Shown here: positions 1 through 8,338 of the stretch, in pieces | How the letters are laid out: each line of letters begins with the position of its first letter | Position numbering within the stretch: position 1 is the stretch's first letter | Assembly: GCA_945897805.1 (NCBI GenBank) | Contig: CAMDFX010000010.1 | Coordinates: 1 to 64,000, forward strand | Direction of reading: 5' to 3' | Length of the DNA: 64,000 nt | Origin: Chryseobacterium gleum | Lineage (GTDB): Bacteria > Bacteroidota > Bacteroidia > Flavobacteriales_D > Crocinitomicaceae | Program-made: the position numbers and the translations under genes | The notes under the pieces: model-generated | Seen by the model: the letters and a program-made list of their open reading frames with translations, nothing else | Database searches by the model: none | Told to the model about the DNA's origin: nothing

Positions 1-2090
1 GTTCCAGCACAAACAGTTTGATCATTTCCAGCATTGACTGTTGGAAGAGCATTAACAGTTAAAACGACTTGGTCTGTATTTGTACATCCAGTTGTTGTGT
101 TAGTTCCCGTTACAGTATAGGTTGTTGTTGAAGCAGGTGTAAAAGACACTCCATTGCTTATACCATTACTCCAAGAATATGTAGTTGCACCAGTTCCTAT
201 AAGTGTTACTGAGGTTCCAGCACAAACCGTTTGATCATTTCCAGCATTAACCGTTGGAAGAACATTAACAGTTACAGTTGTGTTTGCGGATGTAGATGAG
301 CAGCCACTTGCATTCGTAACAGTAACATTGAAGATTCCTGCAGTTGAAACAGTGATTGATTGAGATGTTGCTCCAGTTGACCAAACATTGCCCGTTGCAG
401 ATGAAGATGTCAAAGTAATAGAATTCCCTATACAAAGACTTGTTGATCCACTTGGTGTTATTAAGGGAGTTGGCGGAGTGTCTACAACAATTGTTACATT
501 ATCCGCACAACTAACGCCATTATTAGTTACTGTGCACGAATAAGTGGTAGTTATTATTGGTGAAACAGATGTTGTAGATGTTGTAGCTCCATTTGACCAT
601 GAATAAACATTTGAATTTAAGTTAAGGTTATAAAGTTGGGTAATTTCAGCTACAGAAAGTTCTCTATTATATATAATAAAGTCATCAAAAAAACTTGCTG
701 AAGAATTATTTGCATCATTTGGACTTAATCCTCCTATTCTCCAAAAACCAGAATAGTTTTGACCAGTTGTCGTATTGTCTTGAATTAACAATTGGCCATC
801 AATATATACTTTTCTTCCAGAATTACTTAAGGTTGCAACATAATGGTGCCAATTTCCATCTTTATATGATCCATTTCCGTTTAAGTAGTTATTAAACCCA
901 TTATAAGTATAAAACCCAAATTGAGTTTCTCCCAAATATAAAACCCTATCCCAATTTCCTCCATGAGAACATTGCCCATTATTGAAACCAACTAAGTTAT
1001 CTCCAAGACTGTTTGGTAAAGATTTAACCCATATAGAAATTGTAAAAACATTGGGGTTTGAAAATGAGTTCGATGTACACATAAGATCTGAAGTATTATT
1101 AAATTTTATGGCACTATTTGCGTTTCCAAACCTATCAGACTGATAATTTATATTTCCCTGTAATGTCCCATTGTTGCCATTTCCTGAAACATCGTTTGCA
1201 TTACCGCAGAAAGGCCAATAACCTACCAAGCCACTTTGCAAATTAATTGGGAGGTCTGTTGAAACACATGGAGAGGTGTTCGATGTTAAAGAAGAAGTTG
1301 CACTCAATGTTACAGTTTCTCCCAAACAAATAGTGGAATCAGAAGCGCTTACAGAACATGTTGGCGGTAAAGAACTTGTAAACAAGTTTGCGATTTCTTG
1401 TTGGGTTAGTGCGCGGTTCCAGATGCCGATATCGTCAAGTTGTCCTAAATAATAGTAGAAAGATGAAGTTCCTGTACCTCCAAAAAGAAGAGGCAAACTG
1501 GCTTGCGATAAGCTTGTTACGACATTATTATTACTGTAAATAAGTATATTGTCTAAATACATTTTTACATATGAACCATTTTCGAAGACACATGTAATAT
1601 GGTGCCAAACATTTTCTGTTGGAAGATTATTTGTCGCATAGTAACCTGTTAATGGTGAAGCAACATATGTAGAATGACCATATTGTCCTTGATAACTCCT
1701 AAATCCAAAAGCAATGTTTGAAGAATAAATATCATTCGTAGTGGATTGATTGGAAATATAAAACATATCATTTCCTAGTGTGTTAAAATCGGACATTTGA
1801 TACCAACCAGAAAATGAGACTGAACCGCTTAATGTCTGGTTTGGAGATTGAATAAAATCATTCACCCCATCAAAACTATACGCCTTACTTGAATTCCCAA
1901 AGCGATCTGCAGTCAAAGTCGCACCATTCACCGTTCCATTATTCCCATTTCCACTTTCATCATTGGCATTTCCATTAAACGGCCACCAACCAACTAATCC
2001 ATTCGTTGGCACATAATTCGGTACTTGTGCCATTACATTTGCAGTTAAACAAAGCCCAAGTGCAAAGGCTGTAAATAAAACTTTTTTCAT
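1..2090 (-). CDS. Large secreted LamG / Ig-like repeat protein, partial (C-terminus beyond left edge)
   Basis: The reading frame is open from an ATG at 2090 to the left edge, 696 codons without a stop. A signal peptide is clear (MKKVLFTAFALGLCLTANVMA, probably cut before QVPNY). Two concanavalin A-like (LamG) domains follow, near residues 33-235 and 280-490. Both open with the GLVGWWPF / GLVGYWPF type of motif and a GNGNNGT segment, which is typical of LamG domains in secreted Bacteroidota proteins. Ig-like repeats come next, starting near residue 490, with motifs such as AGNDQTVCAGT. The last complete Ig unit is 71 residues long (213 bp) and begins to repeat at the edge. The protein is probably a cell-surface adhesin or glycan-binding protein exported by T9SS. 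The sorting signal would lie in the missing C-terminus, so the route is inferred. The domain calls are firm; the ligand is unknown. Confidence 0.88.
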   Translation of the reverse strand, partial: MKKVLFTAFALGLCLTANVMAQVPNYVPTNGLVGWWPFNGNANDESGNGNNGTVNGATLTADRFGNSSKAYSFDGVNDFIQSPNQTLSGSVSFSGWYQMSDFNTLGNDMFYISNQSTTNDIYSSNIAFGFRSYQGQYGHSTYVASPLTGYYATNNLPTENVWHHITCVFENGSYVKMYLDNILIYSNNNVVTSLSQASLPLLFGGTGTSSFYYYLGQLDDIGIWNRALTQQEIANLFTSSLPPTCSVSASDSTICLGETVTLSATSSLTSNTSPCVSTDLPINLQSGLVGYWPFCGNANDVSGNGNNGTLQGNINYQSDRFGNANSAIKFNNTSDLMCTSNSFSNPNVFTISIWVKSLPNSLGDNLVGFNNGQCSHGGNWDRVLYLGETQFGFYTYNGFNNYLNGNGSYKDGNWHHYVATLSNSGRKVYIDGQLLIQDNTTTGQNYSGFWRIGGLSPNDANNSSASFFDDFIIYNRELSVAEITQLYNLNLNSNVYSWSNGATTSTTSVSPIITTTYSCTVTNNGVSCADNVTIVVDTPPTPLITPSGSTSLCIGNSITLTSSSATGNVWSTGATSQSITVSTAGIFNVTVTNASGCSSTSANTTVTVNVLPTVNAGNDQTVCAGTSVTLIGTGATTYSWSNGISNGVSFTPASTTTYTVTGTNTTTGCTNTDQVVLTVNALPTVNAGNDQTVCAG
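2..260 (-). repeat. 213-bp direct repeat encoding Ig-like units
   Basis: The segment at 1-47 matches 214-260 with only a few changes, a period of 213 bp or 71 residues. It encodes the start of successive Ig-like units (PTVNAGNDQTVCAGT). More units probably lie beyond the left edge. Confidence 0.75.
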
Positions 2091-2286
2091 TTTATAGAAG
2101 TTTAGGTTTCACCCGCCCCGCAGTGAGTTAGTGTAAAAAAAGAAGCGTGGGACAGTTGCATTACTCATCGCAGAGGTCCGACCAAGAACCCGGAAACAAA
2201 GTAAAGCAACGCCCACGCCGTAGCATGAGCGTTTCACTTTAACTTCCCTGTTTCCTTGAAATTTGGTCGGTTTCTACGACAGGCAA
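2091..2286 (-). ncRNA. Structured GC-rich 5' leader, candidate cis-regulatory RNA
   Basis: This stretch between the promoter and the ATG at 2090 is much richer in GC than its surroundings. On the minus strand it can fold into a long helix. The outer stem is 2263-2270 with 2178-2185 (CCGACCAA/TTGGTCGG), the next is 2249-2255 with 2192-2198 (GGAAACA/TGTTTCC), and the tip is 2223-2230 with 2211-2218 closed by a UACG tetraloop. A competing helix joins 2212-2218 and 2206-2210 to 2145-2151 and 2155-2159 (GCGTGGG and GTTGC with their complements), and a U-rich run follows at 2134-2144. That layout looks like an attenuator. It matches no riboswitch class that I recognise. The pairing is seen directly; the function is inferred. 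Confidence 0.55.
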
Positions 2287-2292
2287 TTATAG

Positions 2293-2326
2293 CAAACGCT
2301 ATTTTTTAAATCCAATAAAACCCAAT
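2293..2326 (-). promoter_or_regulatory. Probable promoter of the LamG/Ig gene
   Basis: On the minus strand a TTG at 2325-2323 is followed after 21 bases by TAGCGTTTG (2301-2293). This is close to the Bacteroidota promoter (TTG, about 19-21 bases, TAnnTTTG) but has one extra base in the -7 box. It would start transcription near 2286, just before the structured leader. Confidence 0.4.
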
Positions 2327-2478
2327 GTGCCGTTGCACTTGGATGTAACAAATGTAAGTTAATTTTATAAAAGAAAAAAAAGGATTAAATTTAGTTCGAG
2401 ATGCTGGAACCAATAAAACGATTTTTCGTTACTTTAGCAAAGAATAGAATTATCTTTTGATAATATTTATTAGTATTA

Positions 2479-2515
2479 AAGCCCTGAAAGGGTATCATTT
2501 GCAAACGATGGGCAA
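2479..2515. repeat. REP-like small palindrome, possible ileS terminator
   Basis: GCCCTGAAAGGGT is followed by the near-palindrome ATCATTTGCAAACGAT and then GGGC, so it can form nested hairpins. Short intergenic repeats beginning GCCCTGAAAGGG are common in Bacteroidota genomes (recalled, not searched). On the minus strand it lies directly after the ileS stop and could end that transcript, though the T-run is short. Confidence 0.4.
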
Positions 2516-2521
2516 AAACCG

Positions 2522-5500
2522 CTAAACCTTCTTCAAAGCAATTTTCGCATCGCCTTCTTCAACGATATCTATAATTAAAGAGTCAGCTCCCAAGATTTCA
2601 AATTGAATACTATTCGCCAACACTTCGTTGCAAACATATTCGCCATTCTTTTGAATTGCATTTTGTAATTCTGACGAACATTCAACGAATAAATTAATTT
2701 TATCAGTAACCTCTAATCCAGAATCTTTGCGCAAGTTTTGAACGCGATTGATTAACTCTCTGGCAATTCCTTCTTGGCGTAATTCTTCAGTTAAAGTAAT
2801 GTCTAAGGCAACAGTAATTCCATTTTCACTGCTCACCAACCAGCCTGGAATGTCTTGCGCGATGATATCAAAGTCGCCGCCATCTAAATTGATTTCAGTT
2901 CCTTCAATTTCGCCGCTCCAAGCATTGGTGCTTTCAATCGAAGCGATGTCGTCTTGCGTAAATCCAGCAACCAACACCGCAATGGCTTTCATTTGTTTGC
3001 CGTATTTCGGTCCAATTGTTTTGAAATTAGGTTTGATGCTTTTCACCAACATGCCATTTCCTTCTTCTAATAATTCCAATTCTTTCACATTGACTTCAGA
3101 AAGAATCAATTCAGAAATGTGTTGAATATTTTTCGCAAAATCGGCACTCAACGCGGGAACCATGATTTTTTGTAAGGGTTGACGTACTCTCAAACGCTCT
3201 TTTTTGCGTAATCCTAAGACCAACGAAGAAACTCGTTGCGCAATTTCCATTTGAGCTTCTAAATCAGCGTTAATCATCGCTTCATTCACTTTCGGGAAAT
3301 CAGCCAAATGCACCGAACTTACTGAATGACGTTTTGTAACCGCATTTAAATCTGAAAACAATTGATCCATGAAAAATGGTGCAATCGGTGAACCTAGAAT
3401 AGCTACTGTTTCCAGACAAGTATAGAGCGTTTGATATGCAGAGATTTTATCTTGTGAATCTTCTGATTTCCAAAATCTTCGTCTACACAAACGCACGTAC
3501 CAATTCGACAATTGATCATTCACAAAATCTTGAATCAATCGACCTGCTTTTGTTGGTTCATAAGTTTCAAACGATTCATCTACTTGTTGAATCAAAGTGT
3601 TCAATTTTGATAAAATCCAACGGTCAATTTCAGGTCGATTTTCCAACGCAATTTCTACTTCAGAATAATCAAAACCATCAATGTTTGCATACAATGTAAA
3701 GAAAGAATAGGTATTGTACAAAGTTCCGAAAAACTTGCGTTGAACTTCTGTAATTCCGTCTAAATCAAACTTCAAATTGTCCCACGGTTGCGCATTCGTA
3801 ATCATGTACCAACGCGTCGCATCTGGGCCGTATTTGTCTAACGTTTGGAATGGATCAACGGTATTTCCCAAACGTTTAGACATTTTTTGTCCGTTTTTGT
3901 CGAGAACCAAACCGTTTGAAATCACATTTTTGTAAGCAACAGAATCAAAAACCATCGTCGCAATTGCGTGTAAAGTGTAAAACCATCCTCTTGTTTGGTC
4001 AACACCTTCAGCGATAAAATCTCCTGGAAATCCTTTGTGATTGTCGATTAATTCTTTGTTTTCAAACGGATAATGCCATTGTGCATAAGGCATTGCGCCT
4101 GAATCAAACCAAACATCAATCAAATCCGCTTCGCGTTTCATTGGTTTGCCAGAAGCAGAAACCAAAGTAATTGTATCGACGTAATTTTTGTGCAAATCAA
4201 TCTGCGCATAGTTCGCTTCTGACATGTCATCAACTACAAATTTCGCCAATGGATTTTCAGTCATAAAGCCAGCTTTCACTGATTTTTCGCATTCATTTTT
4301 CAATTCTTCAACGGAAGAAATAATCAGTTTTTCGTCGCCTTCTTCGGTGCACCAAATCGGAATGGGTATTCCCCAATAGCGCGAACGAGAAAGGTTCCAA
4401 TCGTTGACATTTTCCAACCATTTCCCAAATCGTCCAGTTCCGGTAGATTCTGGTTTCCAATTGATTGTATTGTTGAGTTCCATCATGCGTTCTTTCACAT
4501 TCGAAGCGCGCACAAACCATGAATCTAATGGATAATACAAGATCGGTTTATCAGTTCTCCAACAATGCGGATAACTGTGTTCGTATTTTTCAACTTTAAA
4601 GGCTTTGTTTTCCGTTTTCAGTTTGATGGAAATTTGAACATCAGCAGATCTTTCAGGTTCAGTTCCTGCATCGTAATATTCATTTTTGACATACATTCCG
4701 GCAAATTCGCCCATTTCTGACCTGAATTTTCCTTGTAGATTTACCAACGGAACAGCTTTTCCTGTTTCGTCTAGTACCAGCATTCCTGGAACGCCAGCTT
4801 CCGCCGCCACTTTCGCATCATCCGCACCAAAAGTAGGCGCGATGTGCACAATGCCAGTTCCATCTTCCGTAGTCACAAAATCACCAGGAATCACGCGGAA
4901 AGCTTTTTCAGCATTTTCATGAGGCAAAGCATACGCCAACAATTGTTCGTATTGAATTCCGACCAACTCTTTTCCCTTGCATTCTCCTGCAATGAAATAT
5001 GGAATTGTTTTGTCACCGGAAGTGTAATTCGTTAATTCTGAATGATTTTCAACCGCAACATAAGCTTTAGAAAATTGGTAAGAAACCAAGTTTTTCGCCA
5101 AAATTACATGAATTGGCTCAAAAGTATATTGGTTAAACGATTGCACCAAAACATAATCTATATTTGGTCCAACCGCCAACGCAGTATTTGAAGGCAATGT
5201 CCAAGGCGTTGTGGTCCACGCGAGGAAATAAATTGAATATTGCGAATTTGGAATTTTCCAATTTGCAATTTGCAATTGAGAATCAGAAATTTTAAATTGT
5301 GCAACAACCGTCGTGTCTTTCACATCGCGGTAACAACCGGGCTGATTTATTTCATGAGAAGACAATCCTGTGCCTGCTTTCGGAGAATACGGTTGGATCG
5401 TGTAACCCTTGTACATCAAATCTTTGTTGTACAATTGTCCCAATAACCACCACACAGATTCCATGTATTTTGGCTCGTAAGTGATGTATGGATTTTCCAT

Positions 5501-5935
5501 ATCCACCCAATAACCCATTTGTTTGGTCAAATTATTCCAAATATCGGTGTAACGCATCACTGCTTCGCGACACGCTTTGTTGTAATCTTCTACAGAAATT
5601 TTCTTCCCAATATCTTCTTTGGTGATTCCCAATTCTTTTTCAACACCTAATTCGACTGGCAAACCGTGCGTATCCCAGCCAGCTTTGCGTTTTACTTGAA
5701 AACCTTTCAGTGTTTTATAGCGACAAAAAATATCTTTGATTGAGCGCGCCATCACGTGGTGAATTCCCGGCAAACCATTCGCAGACGGTGGACCTTCGAA
5801 AAACACGAATGGAGTTTTACCTTCACGGGAGGAAATCGAAAGGTCAAAAATGGAATTTTCGTCCCATTTCTTCATTACTTTTTCTGCAACTTCCGGAAGA
5901 TTTAAACCTTTGTACTCTTGATATTTTGAACTCAT
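2522..5935 (-). CDS. ileS: Isoleucyl-tRNA synthetase, long (type 2) form with GIHH signature
   Basis: Class I synthetase that attaches isoleucine to tRNA-Ile in the cytoplasm; about 1137 residues, the usual length for the long type 2 group. The N-terminus (YKGLNLPEVAEKV), the editing-domain segment (AWTTTPWTLPSNTALAVGP), the KMSKR loop (GQKMSKRLGN, near 3872-3886) and the anticodon-binding region are all present. The HIGH signature is replaced by GIHH (5756-5767, in the context NGLPGIHHV). The ATG at 5935 is preferred because an upstream TTG at 5965 lies inside the -7 box TATCTTTG (5963-5970). The gene is single, with the transporter gene divergent upstream. The assignment is certain; the effect of GIHH is drawn from work on related enzymes. 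Confidence 0.97.
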   Translation of the reverse strand: MSSKYQEYKGLNLPEVAEKVMKKWDENSIFDLSISSREGKTPFVFFEGPPSANGLPGIHHVMARSIKDIFCRYKTLKGFQVKRKAGWDTHGLPVELGVEKELGITKEDIGKKISVEDYNKACREAVMRYTDIWNNLTKQMGYWVDMENPYITYEPKYMESVWWLLGQLYNKDLMYKGYTIQPYSPKAGTGLSSHEINQPGCYRDVKDTTVVAQFKISDSQLQIANWKIPNSQYSIYFLAWTTTPWTLPSNTALAVGPNIDYVLVQSFNQYTFEPIHVILAKNLVSYQFSKAYVAVENHSELTNYTSGDKTIPYFIAGECKGKELVGIQYEQLLAYALPHENAEKAFRVIPGDFVTTEDGTGIVHIAPTFGADDAKVAAEAGVPGMLVLDETGKAVPLVNLQGKFRSEMGEFAGMYVKNEYYDAGTEPERSADVQISIKLKTENKAFKVEKYEHSYPHCWRTDKPILYYPLDSWFVRASNVKERMMELNNTINWKPESTGTGRFGKWLENVNDWNLSRSRYWGIPIPIWCTEEGDEKLIISSVEELKNECEKSVKAGFMTENPLAKFVVDDMSEANYAQIDLHKNYVDTITLVSASGKPMKREADLIDVWFDSGAMPYAQWHYPFENKELIDNHKGFPGDFIAEGVDQTRGWFYTLHAIATMVFDSVAYKNVISNGLVLDKNGQKMSKRLGNTVDPFQTLDKYGPDATRWYMITNAQPWDNLKFDLDGITEVQRKFFGTLYNTYSFFTLYANIDGFDYSEVEIALENRPEIDRWILSKLNTLIQQVDESFETYEPTKAGRLIQDFVNDQLSNWYVRLCRRRFWKSEDSQDKISAYQTLYTCLETVAILGSPIAPFFMDQLFSDLNAVTKRHSVSSVHLADFPKVNEAMINADLEAQMEIAQRVSSLVLGLRKKERLRVRQPLQKIMVPALSADFAKNIQHISELILSEVNVKELELLEEGNGMLVKSIKPNFKTIGPKYGKQMKAIAVLVAGFTQDDIASIESTNAWSGEIEGTEINLDGGDFDIIAQDIPGWLVSSENGITVALDITLTEELRQEGIARELINRVQNLRKDSGLEVTDKINLFVECSSELQNAIQKNGEYVCNEVLANSIQFEILGADSLIIDIVEEGDAKIALKKV

Positions 5936-5962
5936 TTCAGGGTATTTTGTCGAATAAAGATG

Positions 5963-5970
5963 CAAAGATA
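5963..5970 (-). promoter_or_regulatory. -7 box of ileS
   Basis: TATCTTTG on the minus strand fits TAnnTTTG and lies 28 bases before the ATG at 5935. I see no good -33 element at the expected distance. The box excludes the TTG at 5965 as a start. Confidence 0.5.
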
Positions 5971-6052
5971 ATCCAAAATTGTAAATTTTAGTTTTCGCGC
6001 AGATTTTGAACGCTTGAAATTCCAGAAAATCTTCATTTTAACGATTTATATT

Positions 6053-6060
6053 TACATTTG
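6053..6060 (+). promoter_or_regulatory. -7 box of the FucP-like transporter gene
   Basis: TACATTTG fits TAnnTTTG and ends 17 bases before the ATG at 6078. No TTG is found at the expected -33 position. Confidence 0.4.
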
Positions 6061-6077
6061 AAATCAAATCGAAAATC

Positions 6078-7841
6078 ATGGCACAAGCAAAAACGAATTA
6101 CGGCGCACTTTCAACCATCATCACAGTTTTCTTTTTCTGGGGATTTATCGCTGCCGGAAATAGTGTATTCATCCCATTTTGTAAACATTTTTTCAAATTG
6201 GATCAGTTTCAAAGTCAGTTGATTGATTTTGCATTTTACTTTGCCTATTATTTGGGCGCATTGATTTTATATGCAGTAGGAGTGAAGCGTGGCGAAGATC
6301 CTGTTTCCAAATGGGGATACAAAAAGAGTATCGTTTATGGATTGCTTTTTTCTGCTTTAGGCGCCGTGGCAATGATTGTTTCGCTTTATTACGGCGTTTT
6401 TGTTGGAATGTTGGTGGGACTTTTTATCGTTGCACTTGGATTTTCGTTGCAACAAACTTCTGCAAATCCATTCATGATTTCTTTGGGCGATGAATCAACT
6501 GGTTCAAATCGTGTGAGTTTGGGCGGTGGAATTAACAGTTTAGGAACAACGATTGGTCCGTTGGTTGTGGCTTTTGCACTTTTTGGTGCTGGAAGCATGA
6601 GCGACGAAATGATTCAATCTTTGAGCATGGACAAGGTAATTATTCTCTATGTTTTTGTTGGTTTGCTATTTTTAGGAATTGCCGCTTTGTTTCATTTTTC
6701 GAAGAAGTTACCCTCAGGAAAAAAAGAAATTCCAGCTGATGAAAATGTCGGTAAATCGAATAAAGCTTTGGCTTCCTTGTTGATCATCACCGGTTTATTA
6801 ATTGGTTGTTTTTCCCCAGTTTTCAGCAGCTACAGAAGTGCTGAAGCTAAAAAAATTGAAATTATCGAAAAACAACTGAAAGAAACTAAGGAAATCATTG
6901 GCAATGAAAAAAGTCAAATCATTCTCCAAAATGAAATCAAAGCGCTAAAAAAACCTTTGGAACAAAAACGCATGATTTGGTTTTCCATGGGATTGGTAGT
7001 TGTTGTAGGTGGATTGGCAACGTCATTTGTACTTTCCAAAAAACAAAAATCTGGTTGGGGCGCGATGCAATATCCGCAGTTGATATTGGGCATGTTGGCG
7101 ATTTTCGTTTATGTTGGCGTTGAAGTGGCGATGGGAAGTAATTTGGGCGAATTGCTCAAGCAGAAAGAATTTGGAGGTTATTCTTCCTCTCAAATTGCGC
7201 CGTTTATTGCGATGTATTGGGGAAGTTTGATGATGGGACGTTGGGCAAGCGCCGTGCACGTTTTCGATCTTTCTAATACCATGAAAAATGTGTTGACCGC
7301 TGCGTTGCCCTTGGTGGCTTTTGGACTTGTTTTGTATTTCACGCATTTGGCGGGACACAATATCAATCCATTATATGCGTATGGAATTTGCGTAATTGTG
7401 CAGATTTTAGGCTTTTTCTTAGGTCAAAATAAACCTGCAAAAACCTTGATGATTTTCGGATTTTTAGGAGTTGTCGCCACGCTGATAGGTTTGATTCCAA
7501 CAGCGAGTTTAAATCCGATTTATGAAATGTTTGGAATGAAAAACACGGGAATCATTTCTGTGTACGCCTTTTTGAGTGCGGGCTTATTTTGTTCAATCAT
7601 GTGGCCGTGCATTTTTTCTCTTTCCTTGGCTGGACTCGGAAAATACCAATCTCAAGGTTCTGCATTTTTGATTATGATGATTCTTGGAGGAGCGATTATT
7701 CCGCCTTTACAAGGAAAAATAAGCGATTTAACCGGAATTCAATCTTCCTTTTTTGTGGGCGTAATTTGTTTTGCATACTTGACAATTTTTGCAGTTTGGG
7801 TGCGCGCAATCTTGAAAAAACAAGGAGTGACAATGGAATAA
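6078..7841 (+). CDS. FucP-like MFS sugar transporter with coiled-coil insert
   Basis: Major facilitator of the fucose/glucose-galactose:H+ symporter type, in the inner membrane. Family features are the N-terminal helix (FFFWGFIAAGNSVFIPFCK), the segment LGFSLQQTSANPFM near residues 120-133, AMYWGSLMMGRW near 378-389, and SLAGLGKYQSQGSAFLIMMILGGAI near 516-540. The protein has 587 residues against roughly 430 for ordinary members. The excess sits between the two six-helix halves: an added helix (about 230-250), a charged heptad-like segment (about 251-298) and another added helix (about 300-320). The substrate cannot be read from sequence, and no sugar-catabolic gene is adjacent. The family is firm; the sugar is unknown. 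Confidence 0.88.
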   Translation: MAQAKTNYGALSTIITVFFFWGFIAAGNSVFIPFCKHFFKLDQFQSQLIDFAFYFAYYLGALILYAVGVKRGEDPVSKWGYKKSIVYGLLFSALGAVAMIVSLYYGVFVGMLVGLFIVALGFSLQQTSANPFMISLGDESTGSNRVSLGGGINSLGTTIGPLVVAFALFGAGSMSDEMIQSLSMDKVIILYVFVGLLFLGIAALFHFSKKLPSGKKEIPADENVGKSNKALASLLIITGLLIGCFSPVFSSYRSAEAKKIEIIEKQLKETKEIIGNEKSQIILQNEIKALKKPLEQKRMIWFSMGLVVVVGGLATSFVLSKKQKSGWGAMQYPQLILGMLAIFVYVGVEVAMGSNLGELLKQKEFGGYSSSQIAPFIAMYWGSLMMGRWASAVHVFDLSNTMKNVLTAALPLVAFGLVLYFTHLAGHNINPLYAYGICVIVQILGFFLGQNKPAKTLMIFGFLGVVATLIGLIPTASLNPIYEMFGMKNTGIISVYAFLSAGLFCSIMWPCIFSLSLAGLGKYQSQGSAFLIMMILGGAIIPPLQGKISDLTGIQSSFFVGVICFAYLTIFAVWVRAILKKQGVTME

Positions 7842-7860
7842 TATTTTTGAAAAGTTTAAT

Positions 7861-8275
7861 GGGTAAAACTTACTTTGGTAAACTCACCATAATTATTTTG
7901 AGGTGCTGAGACTATTTTTTAGTTCAGAAAATTTAAAGTTACTAGTCTATAGTTCGGTAATTAATCGCCTGAAGTAAGAGATCTTAAATCGAAATTTTAA
8001 AAAAAAAATGGATTTTGAAGAAGATAGCCGTCCTAGTGATTGGACGGTTTTTGAAACGCACTAAAAAGTGTAAACGATTGAGATAGCGATAGCTCATCGA
8101 TAGAAGTCACTTTTTAGAAGTTTTGAAAATGCTGTAGTTTACGGAAGCAAGTTTAATCACGAAGACTTGATTTTCTTTTGTTACTTTACTTTCATCAAGG
8201 AAAGAAAAGTAAAAATCTTGGATGGAAAGACCATTTTGATGTTTAAAGTAAATTGATAGTCAGCAACTCAAAATA
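7861..8275 (+). repeat. Dispersed repeat, copy 1 (about 415 bp)
   Basis: This fills most of the gap between the transporter gene and xseA. It aligns in the same orientation with 23967-24359. Both copies start with GGGTAAAACTTA, and copy 1 has about 23 extra bases near 7873-7895. The core at about 8020-8225 is nearly identical in both. It holds three hairpins: CCGTCC/GGACGG (8029-8048), CTAAAAAGTG/CACTTTTTAG (about 8062-8117, with an inner TGAG/CTCA stem) and TTTACTTTC/GAAAG..AAAGTAAA (about 8185-8213). No transposase or terminal inverted repeat is visible. Confidence 0.85.
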
Positions 8276-8338
8276 AATAAATCCCAATTTAATTATTGGT
8301 GTTGAATTTATTCTAAATCTTCACTACCTTTAATCTCC

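Noticed and set aside
695-895. 66-residue plus-strand frame inside the LamG gene
   Set aside because: Antisense to a clear LamG domain.
2091-2286. Known riboswitch (TPP, cobalamin, c-di-GMP, SAM, preQ1), tmRNA or SRP RNA
   Set aside because: None of the diagnostic conserved segments that I know from these classes is present in order. A covariance-model search would settle it.
5936-5965. Longer ileS start at a TTG (adds ten residues)
   Set aside because: The codon lies in the TATCTTTG -7 box and the added residues do not match the family N-terminus.
7861-8275. Insertion sequence remnant
   Set aside because: No transposase fragment, terminal inverted repeats or target duplication can be seen in either copy.
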